A stretch of DNA of 33,921 nucleotides from Acetobacter sp. (GCA_012517935.1 JAAYUA010000088.1:1-33921), one strand, 5' to 3'. Shown: positions 25,800 through 33,340, counted from the first letter of the stretch. A program made the numbers and translations. The notes: generated from the sequence alone by a model not told the origin.

Positions 25800-26042
25800 G
25801 TGAATAGATTACTTTACAGTGAGCTGACAACTGAAGAGATGAGGTTTGTTTTTGGAGAAGCTGCAGGAGGCTCGGATGATAATGTTGCGTCCGCCGCAGA
25901 ATCCGGAGCCTTAGCAGCTGGTGAAATTGGAGTCATTGGCGGTCTGGCTGGTATTGCAGCAGGAGCTATTATAGGGGGAACAATTACTGGAGTAACATAT
26001 GCTGTTTGGCATGCAGGTAGTGCAGATAGACATGGGAAATAG
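25800..26042 (+). CDS. Candidate class II microcin-like bacteriocin precursor
   Basis: 80 residues from GTG 25800 (in-frame stop directly upstream); the later ATG at 25839 would remove the leader. Residues 9-20 read LTTEEMRFVFGE, which lines up with the double-glycine leader pattern L-S-x-x-E-L-x-x-V-x-G-G at -12, -11, -8, -7, -4 and -2. Only position -1 is Glu instead of Gly. A second GG at residues 23-24 is an alternative cleavage point. The core is Gly/Ala-rich and hydrophobic, with many GxxxG spacings (GEIGVIGGLAGIAAGAIIGG, then TITGVTYAVWHAG), and ends in a charged tail (SADRHGK). This is the make-up of pore-forming class II bacteriocins. No peptidase-ABC exporter is in the window, so export would rely on a distant system. 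It sits 18 bases before a small membrane protein. Identification is inference from leader, composition and context. Confidence 0.6.
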   Translation: MNRLLYSELTTEEMRFVFGEAAGGSDDNVASAAESGALAAGEIGVIGGLAGIAAGAIIGGTITGVTYAVWHAGSADRHGK

Positions 26043-26060
26043 CAAAAAAGGTTAAACAAA

Positions 26061-26321
26061 ATGTTTAATTTAAAAATTTTTTATAACACTAATAAATCAA
26101 AGATAAATTTTTTTATAATTGCATTTTATTTCTCATTTATAATTTTATTTTTTAATCTTCTAAATTACAATATTATTGATAAGAAAACATATAATTTATC
26201 GCTTTTTTCTATAGCTGAATTATTTCTATTTTATGTTTCTATAAAAAAATCAATATTGTATATCGCTTCAGTTTTATCTATGGCCGCCTTAGTATTTTTG
26301 TTTTGCATCTATTTTGTTTAA
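26061..26321 (+). CDS. Small three-helix membrane protein, candidate bacteriocin immunity protein
   Basis: 86 residues, ATG 26061, with AAAGG about ten bases upstream. Membrane helices: about 17-34 (FFIIAFYFSFIILFFNLL), 45-61 (LSLFSIAELFLFYVSI) and 65-86 (ILYIASVLSMAALVFLF). Short Lys/Asn-rich stretches separate them (NTNKSK, IIDKKTYN, KKS). Base composition is strikingly A+T-rich, unlike the pqq and prp genes, which suggests transfer from a low-G+C source. It begins 18 bases after the bacteriocin-like gene, in the same direction, and is the right size for class II immunity proteins, which usually are small and lie directly downstream. No family is recognised. Confidence 0.6.
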   Translation: MFNLKIFYNTNKSKINFFIIAFYFSFIILFFNLLNYNIIDKKTYNLSLFSIAELFLFYVSIKKSILYIASVLSMAALVFLFCIYFV

Positions 26322-26344
26322 AAGTATTTTTGAAAATTAATAGA

Positions 26345-26500
26345 TACACAATTCGGCGTTGCAGAGGCTACCCATGAAAATGTCTGTCATTACCTCTGTA
26401 ACGTCGATCCGTTGCTCATAACCCCTCACCAGGCAGTCTGCGCCAGGCACATCAACCAACGGTTTTTCGATCCCTCAATCTAGCGCTTCAAAATGGAGAA
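26345..26500. other. G+C-richer non-coding patch inside the island
   Basis: This stretch stands out from the A+T-rich genes on both sides by its ordinary acetic-acid-bacterium composition. On the minus strand an open frame without a good start reads VDVPGADCLVRGYEQRIDV, then TEVMTDIFMGSLCNAEL, and ends at TAA. It may be the tail of a lost gene or element. I cannot identify it. Confidence 0.3.
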
Positions 26501-26509
26501 AATCTCATC

Positions 26510-26617
26510 ATGATTTCGTATGCTATATCTGGAGCTATACCTATAGTTTCAATGGCATTAATTTATTTAATATGCACAAAAGCAGAGGAAATTAAAAAAA
26601 GAACGAAAGAAAAATAA
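26510..26617 (+). CDS. Tiny single-helix membrane peptide
   Basis: 35 residues: MISYAISGAIPIVSMALIYL, then ICTKAEEIKKRTKEK. One membrane helix (residues about 3-22) is followed by a basic/acidic tail, so the C-terminus should be cytoplasmic. GGAG lies ten bases before ATG 26510. The design (short helix, Lys-rich tail) fits a small inner-membrane protein or a type I toxin-like peptide, but no antitoxin RNA can be shown. It is part of the small-ORF series in the A+T-rich island. Confidence 0.45.
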   Translation: MISYAISGAIPIVSMALIYLICTKAEEIKKRTKEK

Positions 26618-26646
26618 TAAAATAGAGTGTCAAAAATACAAAGGAG

Positions 26647-26814
26647 GTGAAAATTAACAACAAAATTAGTATGTTATTTTTCTATGCTTTAATATGCATG
26701 CCAGTTTCAACTGTCATAATTTTATCCATAAAAGATAACAGTGTCCAAGTTGTTGGTTGTGTGGTATTCTCAAAGGTAGAAATTAATAGAGAATTATCTA
26801 AAAATCATTGTTAA
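26647..26814 (+). CDS. Small exported or membrane-anchored protein
   Basis: 55 residues if read from GTG 26647 (VKINNKISMLFFYALICMPV, then STVIILSIKDNSVQVVGCVV and FSKVEINRELSKNHC). A near-perfect ribosome site, AAGGAGGTGA, occupies 26641-26650 and overlaps that GTG. The true start may therefore be the ATT at 26653 (ideal spacing, rare codon), or ATG 26671 (long spacing). One hydrophobic segment (residues about 8-27) precedes a soluble tail with two cysteines. Homology unknown. The strong ribosome site argues that the frame is translated. Confidence 0.45.
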   Translation: MKINNKISMLFFYALICMPVSTVIILSIKDNSVQVVGCVVFSKVEINRELSKNHC

Positions 26815-26861
26815 TATTAACATATTTTTGTTAGGCGTGTGATACATAGAAGAGAGATTTT

Positions 26862-26942
26862 TTGTATATCATAATCCTCTTTAGTCTTGGGGGAGAGGTT
26901 GGAGAATATCTAGGACTAATGATATGTGAATCGCCTGAGTAA
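26862..26942 (+). CDS. Doubtful 26-residue peptide ORF
   Basis: A TTG-started frame after AGAGAGA reads LYIIILFSLGGEVGEYLGLM, then ICESPE. It is listed because it lies in the series of small ORFs and ends just before the next one. Only a weak ribosome site and a rare start codon support it; it may be chance. Confidence 0.15.
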   Translation: MYIIILFSLGGEVGEYLGLMICESPE

Positions 26943-26969
26943 ATACTCATCATCAGAAGAGTTGGAATT

Positions 26970-27158
26970 ATGTCAAATTGTGAAAAATCTGTATGGGGTA
27001 TAAAAAGGCTCTTCGTTTCTTGTTTTTTTGGCGTTCCTTTGCTTTATTTTCTTATTCATTTTACTGTATTCTCAAAAGGTTTTCCATTATTTGTATTAAT
27101 CTTGATTTCAGGGGCTATTGTGGAACCTTTAACTAGTAAGTTACTGAAGAAAAGATAA
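26970..27158 (+). CDS. Small two-helix membrane protein
   Basis: 62 residues from ATG 26970. A short polar N-terminus (MSNCEKSVWGIKR) is followed by membrane helix one (LFVSCFFGVPLLYFLIHFTVF), a short loop (SKGFP) and helix two (LFVLILISGAIVEPL), then a basic end (TSKLLKKR). Both ends should face the cytoplasm. A weak GAAGAG lies before the start. It is A+T-rich like its neighbours. A second immunity protein is possible; no family is recognised. Confidence 0.5.
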   Translation: MSNCEKSVWGIKRLFVSCFFGVPLLYFLIHFTVFSKGFPLFVLILISGAIVEPLTSKLLKKR

Positions 27159-27470
27159 TCATCGCATAGATTTATAGTTGAATTTCGTTTTTCGTCCTCT
27201 AAACGTAAAGGGTTTAGGGGTTTGCGCTTCATCCATCTTTTGCGAAGGAGTGAATGACGACATCAACTGGTATTCTACAACTTGAGCATAGCCGGGAAGG
27301 ATTGCGTATTCATCAGATATGATGAATGGGGAGTATTGATCATACCGTTCGTATCTCCGCCTAAACGGGGTGCCGCCTCTGTCCAACTGATATGTCCGAT
27401 GTGATCAAGACTGGATTTTACATGGCCGGGGATAATTACGGGCCAACAAAGTAGAAATCCTAACAAAAAA
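27159..27470. other. Stretch without a supported gene, island interior
   Basis: No ORF with both a ribosome site and protein-like character is seen. A 75-residue minus-strand frame (DRGGTPFRRRYERYDQYSPF) lacks any known domain. Composition is mixed, A+T-rich on the left and ordinary on the right. It is probably debris between small-gene units. Confidence 0.3.
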
Positions 27471-27483
27471 TGAGGGATGAACT

Positions 27484-27624
27484 ATGCTTTCTTTAATAGT
27501 TCCAATATCAACGACGCTAGGTATGGCGTCTGGATTTTTAACTAATAACAAGTTGGCGTTTGTTGTTTTTTGGTCTCTTATGCTTGTGGCTGCTTTGAGG
27601 TTTTTTGGTATTATTCCAGTATAA
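27484..27624 (+). CDS. Tiny two-helix membrane protein
   Basis: 46 residues: MLSLIVPISTTLGMASGFLT, then NNKLAFVVFWSLMLVAALRF and FGIIPV. GAGGGATGA precedes ATG 27484 at suitable spacing. Two membrane helices (about 2-19 and 24-44) flank an NNK turn, so this is a helical hairpin. It is the last of the small membrane ORFs before the island's right border. Role unknown; immunity or bacteriocin-related is only a contextual guess. Confidence 0.45.
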   Translation: MLSLIVPISTTLGMASGFLTNNKLAFVVFWSLMLVAALRFFGIIPV

Positions 27625-28102
27625 AATAATACCAACTTCTATTTCCTTTGACCCATATGAGCCCATTTTCTGAGGTCTATGGAACGGATGGATCGGGGGT
27701 GAGGTTGTTCCTCGCGGTGTTCAGGCAGCGTTGTTAATATGGTTTATACCCATCGAAGATGATGTTGGCTTTCCAGGCATTGGACTGCTGGATATGACGG
27801 GCCATGGGCTTGAGATGTGGCGTTTTCCTGTGAATTTTTGAAACAAATCCCTGCTTTTCATGAAGACTTCATCGGCTTTTGAGCCGGTAGGCTGTGTCGT
27901 CCTCCGCTCGGAGCGTTGGATTGTCCATTCCCTGCGCTAAACCAGTTCGCAACAGGACAGTCGTATACAAGTATTCTGTTACGATTTTGCCGAGTCTTTG
28001 CATGTGGCGAACGAGGGAGATGTATGTCCGTGGAATTCCAGGGGCATGAGTTCGGTGGATAGATGTGGCTTGACTTCGATGTTTTGTACTGAAAGGAATG
28101 AA
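27625..28102. other. Gene-free right flank of the island
   Basis: About 480 bases of ordinary composition with frequent stops in all frames. Minus-strand frames are short and unconvincing. It may be remnants of an inserted element, but no terminal repeats were found. The right end carries the promoter region of the NTF2-like gene. Confidence 0.35.
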
Positions 28103-28120
28103 TTGTACCAATTGGTACAA
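28103..28120. promoter_or_regulatory. 18-base perfect palindrome, candidate TetR operator
   Basis: TTGTACCAATTGGTACAA reads identically on both strands. It lies 15 bases upstream of the NTF2-like start, whose ribosome site GGAG follows at once. The second gene of this pair is a TetR regulator, so this is the probable autoregulatory operator. TTGTAC also occurs at 28084-28089. Confidence 0.7.
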
Positions 28121-28135
28121 ATCCGGAGTCCGTAA

Positions 28136-28600
28136 ATGTCGAAAGTGCTTATTCCTCCCTTCACTGAAGAGACGGCCATACAGAAGGTGAGGCTGGCCGA
28201 GGACGCTTGGAATAGTCGCGATCCCGAGAGGGTGTCACTTGCTTATACGGAGGACAGTCGCTGGCGGAATCGGGCAGAGTTCGTCCGTGGGAGAACGGAA
28301 ATCGTCGCGTTTTTGACTCGTAAATGGATCAGAGAGCTCGATTATCGTCTGATTAAAGAGATCTGGGCATATAGGGGAAACCGGATCGCCGTTCGTTTTG
28401 CTTATGAATTCCGAGATGATAGCGGCCAGTGGTTTCGCGCATATGGTAATGAAAACTGGGAATTCGATGAAGCTGGTCTGATGCAGCGCCGCATGGCCTC
28501 GATCAATGAATGTTCTATTCAGGAAGCTGGCCGGAAATTCCATTGGCCTCTTGGTCGCCGTCCGGATTCTCATCCCGGACTAAGTGATCTCGGGCTGTAA
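28136..28600 (+). CDS. NTF2-like protein, DUF1348 family
   Basis: 154 residues from ATG 28136 behind GGAG. The protein is a single NTF2-like cone fold: [48 protein letters not shown] is the DUF1348 signature, followed by [47 protein letters not shown]. The C-terminus [14 protein letters not shown] is also typical. Function is not established; some members are annotated as nuclear transport factor 2 family or stress-linked proteins. It is paired with a TetR regulator five bases downstream, so expression is probably inducible by the regulator's unknown ligand. Confidence 0.88.
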   Translation: MSKVLIPPFTEETAIQKVRLAEDAWNSRDPERVSLAYTEDSRWRNRAEFVRGRTEIVAFLTRKWIRELDYRLIKEIWAYRGNRIAVRFAYEFRDDSGQWFRAYGNENWEFDEAGLMQRRMASINECSIQEAGRKFHWPLGRRPDSHPGLSDLGL

Positions 28601-28605
28601 GCGCT

Positions 28606-29172
28606 GTGGTGCGTATCGTTATGGAACGTGAAGATACACTTCCTTTGCTTGGGGAAGTGTTTCGCGAATTCGGCTTTGAGGGCGCAAGCCTGTCTATTAT
28701 CCATAAGCAGACCGGAATTGGACGTGGAAGCCTCTATCATTTCTTTCCTTCGGGGAAGGAGGAGATGGCGGCGGCTGTGTTGTCGAACATTGATGCATGG
28801 TTCGGACGTGAAGTGTTCAAACCGCTTGCGGAGTCTGCTGAACCTGAGGTCGCAATTGACCAGATGTTTACGTCGGTTGACGCTTATTTCAGATCGGGAA
28901 AACGCATCTGTCTGGTTGGAGCTTTTGCTCTTTCAGACACGCGCGATCGATTTGCTGTGGCTCTGAGCACCTATTTCAGGCGTTGGCTTGATGCGCTGGC
29001 GGCAGCATTATGTCGGGTGGGTTTCGCGCCAGATCGCGCCTGTAGCTTGGCGGAAGAGGTCGTGACAGGAATACAGGGTGCGATCATCCTGACGCGGACT
29101 CAGCAGGACAGCGTTTTTTTCGAACGGTCCATAGAGAGACTCCGCGCAGCGACACGGATTGAAAAAACCTGA
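28606..29172 (+). CDS. TetR/AcrR-family transcriptional regulator
   Basis: 188 residues from GTG 28606 (MEREDTLPLLGEVFREFGFEG follows). The helix-turn-helix covers residues about 10-50: LLGEVFREFGFEGASLSIIHKQTGIGRGSLYHFFPSGKEEMAAAVL. The C-terminal domain has VDAYFRSGKRICLVGAFALSDTRDRFAVALSTYFRRW, typical of LmrA/YxaF-type TetR proteins. The gene follows the NTF2-like gene by five bases and probably represses the pair through the palindrome at 28103-28120. The ligand is unknown. Confidence 0.88.
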   Translation: MVRIVMEREDTLPLLGEVFREFGFEGASLSIIHKQTGIGRGSLYHFFPSGKEEMAAAVLSNIDAWFGREVFKPLAESAEPEVAIDQMFTSVDAYFRSGKRICLVGAFALSDTRDRFAVALSTYFRRWLDALAAALCRVGFAPDRACSLAEEVVTGIQGAIILTRTQQDSVFFERSIERLRAATRIEKT

Positions 29173-29186
29173 ACGTGCTGACGTGT

Positions 29187-30080
29187 TCAGTCCCGGAATA
29201 ATTGTATCAGCCCAGTCTCCAACGCGCGCGATTTCAGCCCGAGTCGATTTTCCATTGGCGTGATGTCGAACGCCTTGTCTTCCAGAAGGCGACGAATCTC
29301 GGTTGGCGCGATGGAGGGGATACGGGGGAGGAAGCGCGTGGCTGCTCCCGCTGTCATCAGGACGGGCGCGGGTAACGAGATGACGGGGCGGAGTCTGATT
29401 CCTGCCGCTTTTGCGACAAGAGCGATAAAATCTCGATAGGTGACGGCTTCAGGGCCGGCGACGATCAGAGATTCCGGTCCTGTCAGGCGTAGCGACAGAG
29501 CAGCCAGCAGGGCATTCGTTACATCATCCTGATGGATGGGTTGCACCAGAGCCTTGCCGCCGCCGGGCAAAGGCACGATGGGCAGCTTGCGCAGCAATGT
29601 TGCAAGGCGCTGCACATTATCTTCTCCCTGAGCACCATAGATCATGGTCGGATGTAGGATCATTCCCGGACGCCCGGAATTGAACAGAGCACGTTCTCCA
29701 GCCATGACGCCATTGCCGTGCTCATCCGGCCAGCGGGTGAAACGGCGTGTGCTGCCCAGAGCAATCAGAGGCACGTCGGGTTTGAGGGCTGTCAGCAAGG
29801 CTGGAATGTTTCGTGCGTGGGCTGTGCAGACCACGCGCTCTGCATCGGCGAGCACTTCCGCCAGACGAGTTTGTGATCCGGTGAGATCAGCAATGCGCGG
29901 CGTCAGAGGAAGGCCGGATGCCTCAAAGCGTGCGGCGTTTCTGGCGATGGCGATCACGGGAATATTGCGCGCCATAAGGGCACGACAGAGCGCTGCTCCG
30001 GATCGTCCTCCGGCACCAATGACGTGGACGGGGGAGGCGCTCAAAGACACGACTCTGTCGGTGGGGGCAGCATTCGACAT
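29187..30080 (-). CDS. NAD(P)-binding epimerase-like protein (NDUFA9/atypical SDR group)
   Basis: 297 residues from ATG 30080; a longer frame to 30194 overlaps the upstream gene. The Rossmann motif VIGAGGRSGAALCRAL is near residue 20. GMILHPTMIYGAQGEDNVQRLATLLRKLPIVPLPGGGKALVQPIHQDDVTNALLAAL is the signature region of atypical short-chain dehydrogenases related to complex I subunit NDUFA9. The catalytic Tyr-x-x-x-Lys is not evident, so a binding rather than catalytic role is possible. It starts four bases after the DUF2125 gene and is likely in one operon with it. Confidence 0.78.
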   Translation of the reverse strand: MSNAAPTDRVVSLSASPVHVIGAGGRSGAALCRALMARNIPVIAIARNAARFEASGLPLTPRIADLTGSQTRLAEVLADAERVVCTAHARNIPALLTALKPDVPLIALGSTRRFTRWPDEHGNGVMAGERALFNSGRPGMILHPTMIYGAQGEDNVQRLATLLRKLPIVPLPGGGKALVQPIHQDDVTNALLAALSLRLTGPESLIVAGPEAVTYRDFIALVAKAAGIRLRPVISLPAPVLMTAGAATRFLPRIPSIAPTEIRRLLEDKAFDITPMENRLGLKSRALETGLIQLFRD

Positions 30081-30084
30081 CTGT

Positions 30085-31491
30085 TCAGGGAGCCCGAACG
30101 CTGAAGCCGAATTGACCGGCCATGGCGGGCATGGAGACAGCCAGCGGCAACAGGGATACCAGCATGGAAATGGAAACCGGCTTGGGTGGCGCAATAGTGA
30201 TGGTCAGGGGACCTTTCCCGGGATTGACCACATAGCGGAGGAATTGTGCCGGGAGTTTCGGCGTCTGGTCGGTAATCGAGGTTTCCAGAAGGTGCCGTGC
30301 TTCATCGGGAGAAATGTTGCGTGTTTTGGCCCATGCGTCGATTCCATGGGTAACCAGACCGGCATCCAGCCATTTGAACTGGAGCTGTTGGACATTGGCG
30401 TTGCCGGCAAGCAGTTGCTTCCATGAATCAGAAGCTGCGTTGACGTTGGACAGATCGAACGAGAAATTCAACTGCCCCATATCGCGGATGTTGGCATGTC
30501 CGTTGCTTTGGAGAGTGTGGGTTGAGGGATCAATGGTTCCGTCTGTCGTGGCATCGAGAAGCAGGCCATTATAACCAAGAGACACAAGGCGGGCAGCGGC
30601 TGGCACGAGGGTGCTTAAAGTCAGATGATCGAGCGAGCTGTGTGTCGTGATCTTGTCTTTTCCTTCTCTGGTTTCGTCAGAAAGCTTCTGGAAGGAAAGA
30701 ATGAGGGGGGATTTCTCGTCTGTGCCGTCCTGCAGAGTCATGTTGGCGATGTTCAGAGTCCGTGCGCCATTGATTCCGGGTGTCGTCCATTCCAGCACAT
30801 TGTTGGCCAGGGATAGCCCTTGCAATGAAACAGTGTCGAGTGAGAGGCGGCGGGCTGGCGCACTTTTGGAAAGAACCGTCAGTTTCCGAAGTTTCAGGTC
30901 GCTGGCCTGATCAGGAATGAAATTGTTCAGGATGAAATCACCGACATTGATCGAGAGTTGAAGTCCATCGGTGGAGGTCTTCAGATTCTGGATGGAAAGG
31001 TGCCTGAAGCGGGTTTTCCCCAGCGTCAGTGATGCAGGAAGAGCGGCAAGAGGATCGGGAGCGGTTGCTGCCGTGTCGAGGACCCGGAAGGCCTGCATCA
31101 ATGCGGGAAAATCGAGGATCAGATCAGATCCGCTCAGAGCGCCGATTTCAACGGGCCAGGAGGTCTGGCTGATATTGATATCTGTTGCGTCGATATGGCC
31201 GAAACCAACAACATTCCCCGCTTCTTCTGAGGGGTGAGACAGTTTTATGCTGCCCACACTGATGGCTGGCTGGCCGGGGGATGTGAACGTGACACCCGTA
31301 AGGCGGATTGTGCCGACGGCGCTGGCGTGGGCGCTTTTCCAGTTCAGGGACGCGCCGTCGGGGAGCAGATCTTTTTCCTGCTGCAAGGCTTGCTCAAGGC
31401 GATTCTGGGCAATGTGTCCGGCGATGATCCACGTGCCGGCTCCGGCGAGCAGAAAGATGGGGATGATAGTGAAAGCTGCGCGCCTGGACAT
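30085..31491 (-). CDS. DUF2125 membrane-anchored protein
   Basis: 468 residues from ATG 31491 (MSRRAAFTIIPIFLLAGAG), which has GGAG at good spacing; an upstream in-frame ATG at 31551 is possible. A single N-terminal membrane anchor (residues about 5-25) is followed by a long periplasmic region of repeating beta strands (SVGTIRLTGVTFTSPGQPAISVGSIKL-like text, LSLDTVSLQGLSLANNVLEW). This is the DUF2125 pattern seen widely in Alphaproteobacteria and reminiscent of AsmA/YdgA-type proteins. The C-terminus is hydrophobic (MLVSLLPLAVSMPAMAG). Function is unknown; a role in envelope or lipid handling is only suggested by the fold type. It lies upstream of the epimerase-like gene. Confidence 0.75.
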   Translation of the reverse strand: MSRRAAFTIIPIFLLAGAGTWIIAGHIAQNRLEQALQQEKDLLPDGASLNWKSAHASAVGTIRLTGVTFTSPGQPAISVGSIKLSHPSEEAGNVVGFGHIDATDINISQTSWPVEIGALSGSDLILDFPALMQAFRVLDTAATAPDPLAALPASLTLGKTRFRHLSIQNLKTSTDGLQLSINVGDFILNNFIPDQASDLKLRKLTVLSKSAPARRLSLDTVSLQGLSLANNVLEWTTPGINGARTLNIANMTLQDGTDEKSPLILSFQKLSDETREGKDKITTHSSLDHLTLSTLVPAAARLVSLGYNGLLLDATTDGTIDPSTHTLQSNGHANIRDMGQLNFSFDLSNVNAASDSWKQLLAGNANVQQLQFKWLDAGLVTHGIDAWAKTRNISPDEARHLLETSITDQTPKLPAQFLRYVVNPGKGPLTITIAPPKPVSISMLVSLLPLAVSMPAMAGQFGFSVRAP

Positions 31492-31688
31492 TGTGTGCGG
31501 GACTCCGGTCTCTGGCCGTTTGGCTGAAAGATTCGCGTTGTGCCTGTGCAAGAGGTGTCCTCCGGCACTTGTTTACAGGGTGATACCGGTGGCGGGCATG
31601 ATGGGCAAGAGAGGGTGTGGTATTATGATACCGTATTAAAAAATGGCGGAAAAGCGGGGGCTATTGAGGGAGTATGTGCATTTCTATC

Positions 31689-31717
31689 TTGACGGGAGCG
31701 TTTCTGATGCGCATAAG
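31689..31717 (+). promoter_or_regulatory. Promoter of rplM-rpsI
   Basis: TTGACG at 31689-31694 and CATAAG at 31712-31717 are separated by 17 bases, a sigma-70-type promoter about 45 bases upstream of rplM. The -10 matches four of six consensus bases. Confidence 0.6.
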
Positions 31718-31761
31718 GCGCCACCCTAATTACTCATGCTTTCTGAACGGAAGATCGCAGT

Positions 31762-32241
31762 ATGAAGACCACCCTCTCGCTGAAGCCTGCGGAGGTGACG
31801 AAGAACTGGATCCTGATCGACGCCGAAGGGCTCGTTCTTGGTCGTCTCGCCACCATCATCGCACAGCGTCTGCGCGGCAAGCACAAGCCGCAGTTCACTC
31901 CTCATGTTGATTGTGGCGACCATGTCGTTGTGATCAATGCCGAGAAGGTGAAGCTGACCGGTAACAAGGTTGCGCAGAAGCTTTTCCATTATCACACTGG
32001 CTATGCTGGTGGCATCAAGACACGCACGATCACTCAGCGTCTGACCGGCAAGAACCCGGGCCAGGTTGTTGAGAAGGCTGTTGAGCGTATGATTACGCGC
32101 GGTCCGCTGCAGCGTCAGCAGATGCGCAACCTGCATGTTTATGCGGGCACCGAGCATCCGCATGCTGGTCAGCAGCCGCAGGTGCTGGATGTCGCGGCTC
32201 TGAACCGCAAGAACACTGCTGTCGCGAAAAGCGGAGTCTGA
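31762..32241 (+). CDS. rplM: 50S ribosomal protein L13
   Basis: 159 residues, normal for alphaproteobacterial L13. [42 protein letters not shown] is the conserved start. [33 protein letters not shown] and [26 protein letters not shown] complete the signature. It is an early-assembling protein of the large subunit binding 23S rRNA. It is followed by rpsI after five bases, the universal L13-S9 pair. Confidence 0.98.
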   Translation: MKTTLSLKPAEVTKNWILIDAEGLVLGRLATIIAQRLRGKHKPQFTPHVDCGDHVVVINAEKVKLTGNKVAQKLFHYHTGYAGGIKTRTITQRLTGKNPGQVVEKAVERMITRGPLQRQQMRNLHVYAGTEHPHAGQQPQVLDVAALNRKNTAVAKSGV

Positions 32242-32246
32242 GACAC

Positions 32247-32738
32247 ATGTCTGAAACCCAGGAACGCACAGGCACGCTGGCTGACCTCAAAGAAGTCGCA
32301 GCGACCATCGTCACCGATGCAGCGCCTGTTTACGAGCAGAAGCTCGATGCACAGGGCCGCTCCTATGCAACCGGTCGTCGTAAGGACGCTGTTGCACGCG
32401 TGTGGATCAAGCCGGGCAAGGGCGACATCACGGTCAATGGCCGTCCTGTTGGCACCTATTTCGCACGTCCGGTTCTCCGTATGCTTCTCACCCAGCCTTT
32501 TCTGGTGTGCGATCGCTACAACCAGTTCGACGTTGTCTGCACGGTTACAGGCGGTGGTCTGTCCGGTCAGGCTGGCGCCGTCCGTCACGGCATCAGCCGT
32601 GCACTGACACACTATGAGCCTGCTCTGCGCAGCATCCTGAAGGCCGCCGGGTTCCTGACCCGTGACAGCCGTGAGGTTGAGCGTAAGAAATATGGCCGTG
32701 CGAAGGCCCGTCGTTCCTTCCAGTTCAGCAAGCGCTGA
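32247..32738 (+). CDS. rpsI: 30S ribosomal protein S9
   Basis: 163 residues. The N-terminal 35 residues (about [20 protein letters not shown]) are the variable extension of alphaproteobacterial S9. The conserved part runs from [29 protein letters not shown] to the end [17 protein letters not shown], whose terminal Ser-Lys-Arg reaches the P-site t[20 protein letters not shown] is the core motif. It is co-transcribed with rplM and closed by a clear terminator. Confidence 0.98.
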   Translation: MSETQERTGTLADLKEVAATIVTDAAPVYEQKLDAQGRSYATGRRKDAVARVWIKPGKGDITVNGRPVGTYFARPVLRMLLTQPFLVCDRYNQFDVVCTVTGGGLSGQAGAVRHGISRALTHYEPALRSILKAAGFLTRDSREVERKKYGRAKARRSFQFSKR

Positions 32739-32767
32739 TCTGCGAAAGAACGCGTTTTTCGCGGAAG

Positions 32768-32797
32768 CCGTCGGTTCTCAGGACCGGCGGTTTTTTT
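32768..32797 (+). terminator. Intrinsic terminator of rplM-rpsI
   Basis: CCGTCGGT pairs with ACCGGCGG (one G-U pair) across a short loop, followed by seven T residues (32791-32797), about 30 bases after the rpsI stop. Confidence 0.9.
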
Positions 32798-32968
32798 ATG
32801 TCTGCACGCCTGTATCGAGTGGTTGCCCTTTTGTGATTTGAAAATCTTCAGTTCACACGCTTGTTCAAAGTGGGCAAAGTTGTTGCAATAATATTTCCAG
32901 TCGTATGTCAGCTATTCTTCTGACGGATCGAATGATTAATATTTTGCCAGTTTTGATGTGGAGGATAG

Positions 32969-33340
32969 ATGATCCCACGTTTTACCGATCATGCTGCGAA
33001 TGAGCGCACTTTTCTGGCATGGATTCGAACGGCTCTGGCTATGGTGGCTTTCGGGGCAGTGCTGACAAAATTTGATGTGTTTATGCGTATGGTTGTTACG
33101 CAGGGACGGGCAACCACCCCTAGCCATTTTGTGGCGACAGCACTGGGCGTGATGTTTGTTATTCTTGGCATTATCTTGTTCCTGACATCCTACAGACGTT
33201 TTGTCAGGACCCGTAATGCAATTGCGATGGAGCAGATTCATGCACCAGAGCCAGCGGATATGGAACGCAATATAACGATTGCTTTGATGATTCTTGGGAC
33301 TGCGGTATTGGCGGCATTGATTGTGACAATCAGAACCTAG
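32969..33340 (+). CDS. DUF202 (YidH-type) inner-membrane protein
   Basis: 123 residues from ATG 32969, with GGAGG ten bases upstream. DUF202 signature NERTFLAWIRTALAMVAFGAVLTKFDVFM at residues 11-40 includes the first membrane helix. A second helix follows (HFVATALGVMFVILGIILFLTSYRRFVR), and a third ends the protein (ITIALMILGTAVLAALIVTIR). It is a small inner-membrane protein of unknown function, about the size of YidH. It stands alone between the ribosomal operon and a convergent transporter gene. Confidence 0.88.
   Translation: MIPRFTDHAANERTFLAWIRTALAMVAFGAVLTKFDVFMRMVVTQGRATTPSHFVATALGVMFVILGIILFLTSYRRFVRTRNAIAMEQIHAPEPADMERNITIALMILGTAVLAALIVTIRT

Noticed and set aside
25633..25830. 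65-residue minus-strand ORF next to the IS remnant
   Set aside because: It overlaps the start of the bacteriocin-like gene on the other strand and has no recognisable motif. It could be debris, but not a supported gene.
25147..28130. CRISPR array, tRNA or prophage integrase in the island
   Set aside because: No regularly spaced repeats, no cloverleaf-like sequence and no integrase-like ORF were seen by eye.
27869..28179. Minus-strand ORFs of 66-83 residues before the NTF2-like gene
   Set aside because: They run through the palindrome and promoter region and show no domain or ribosome site.
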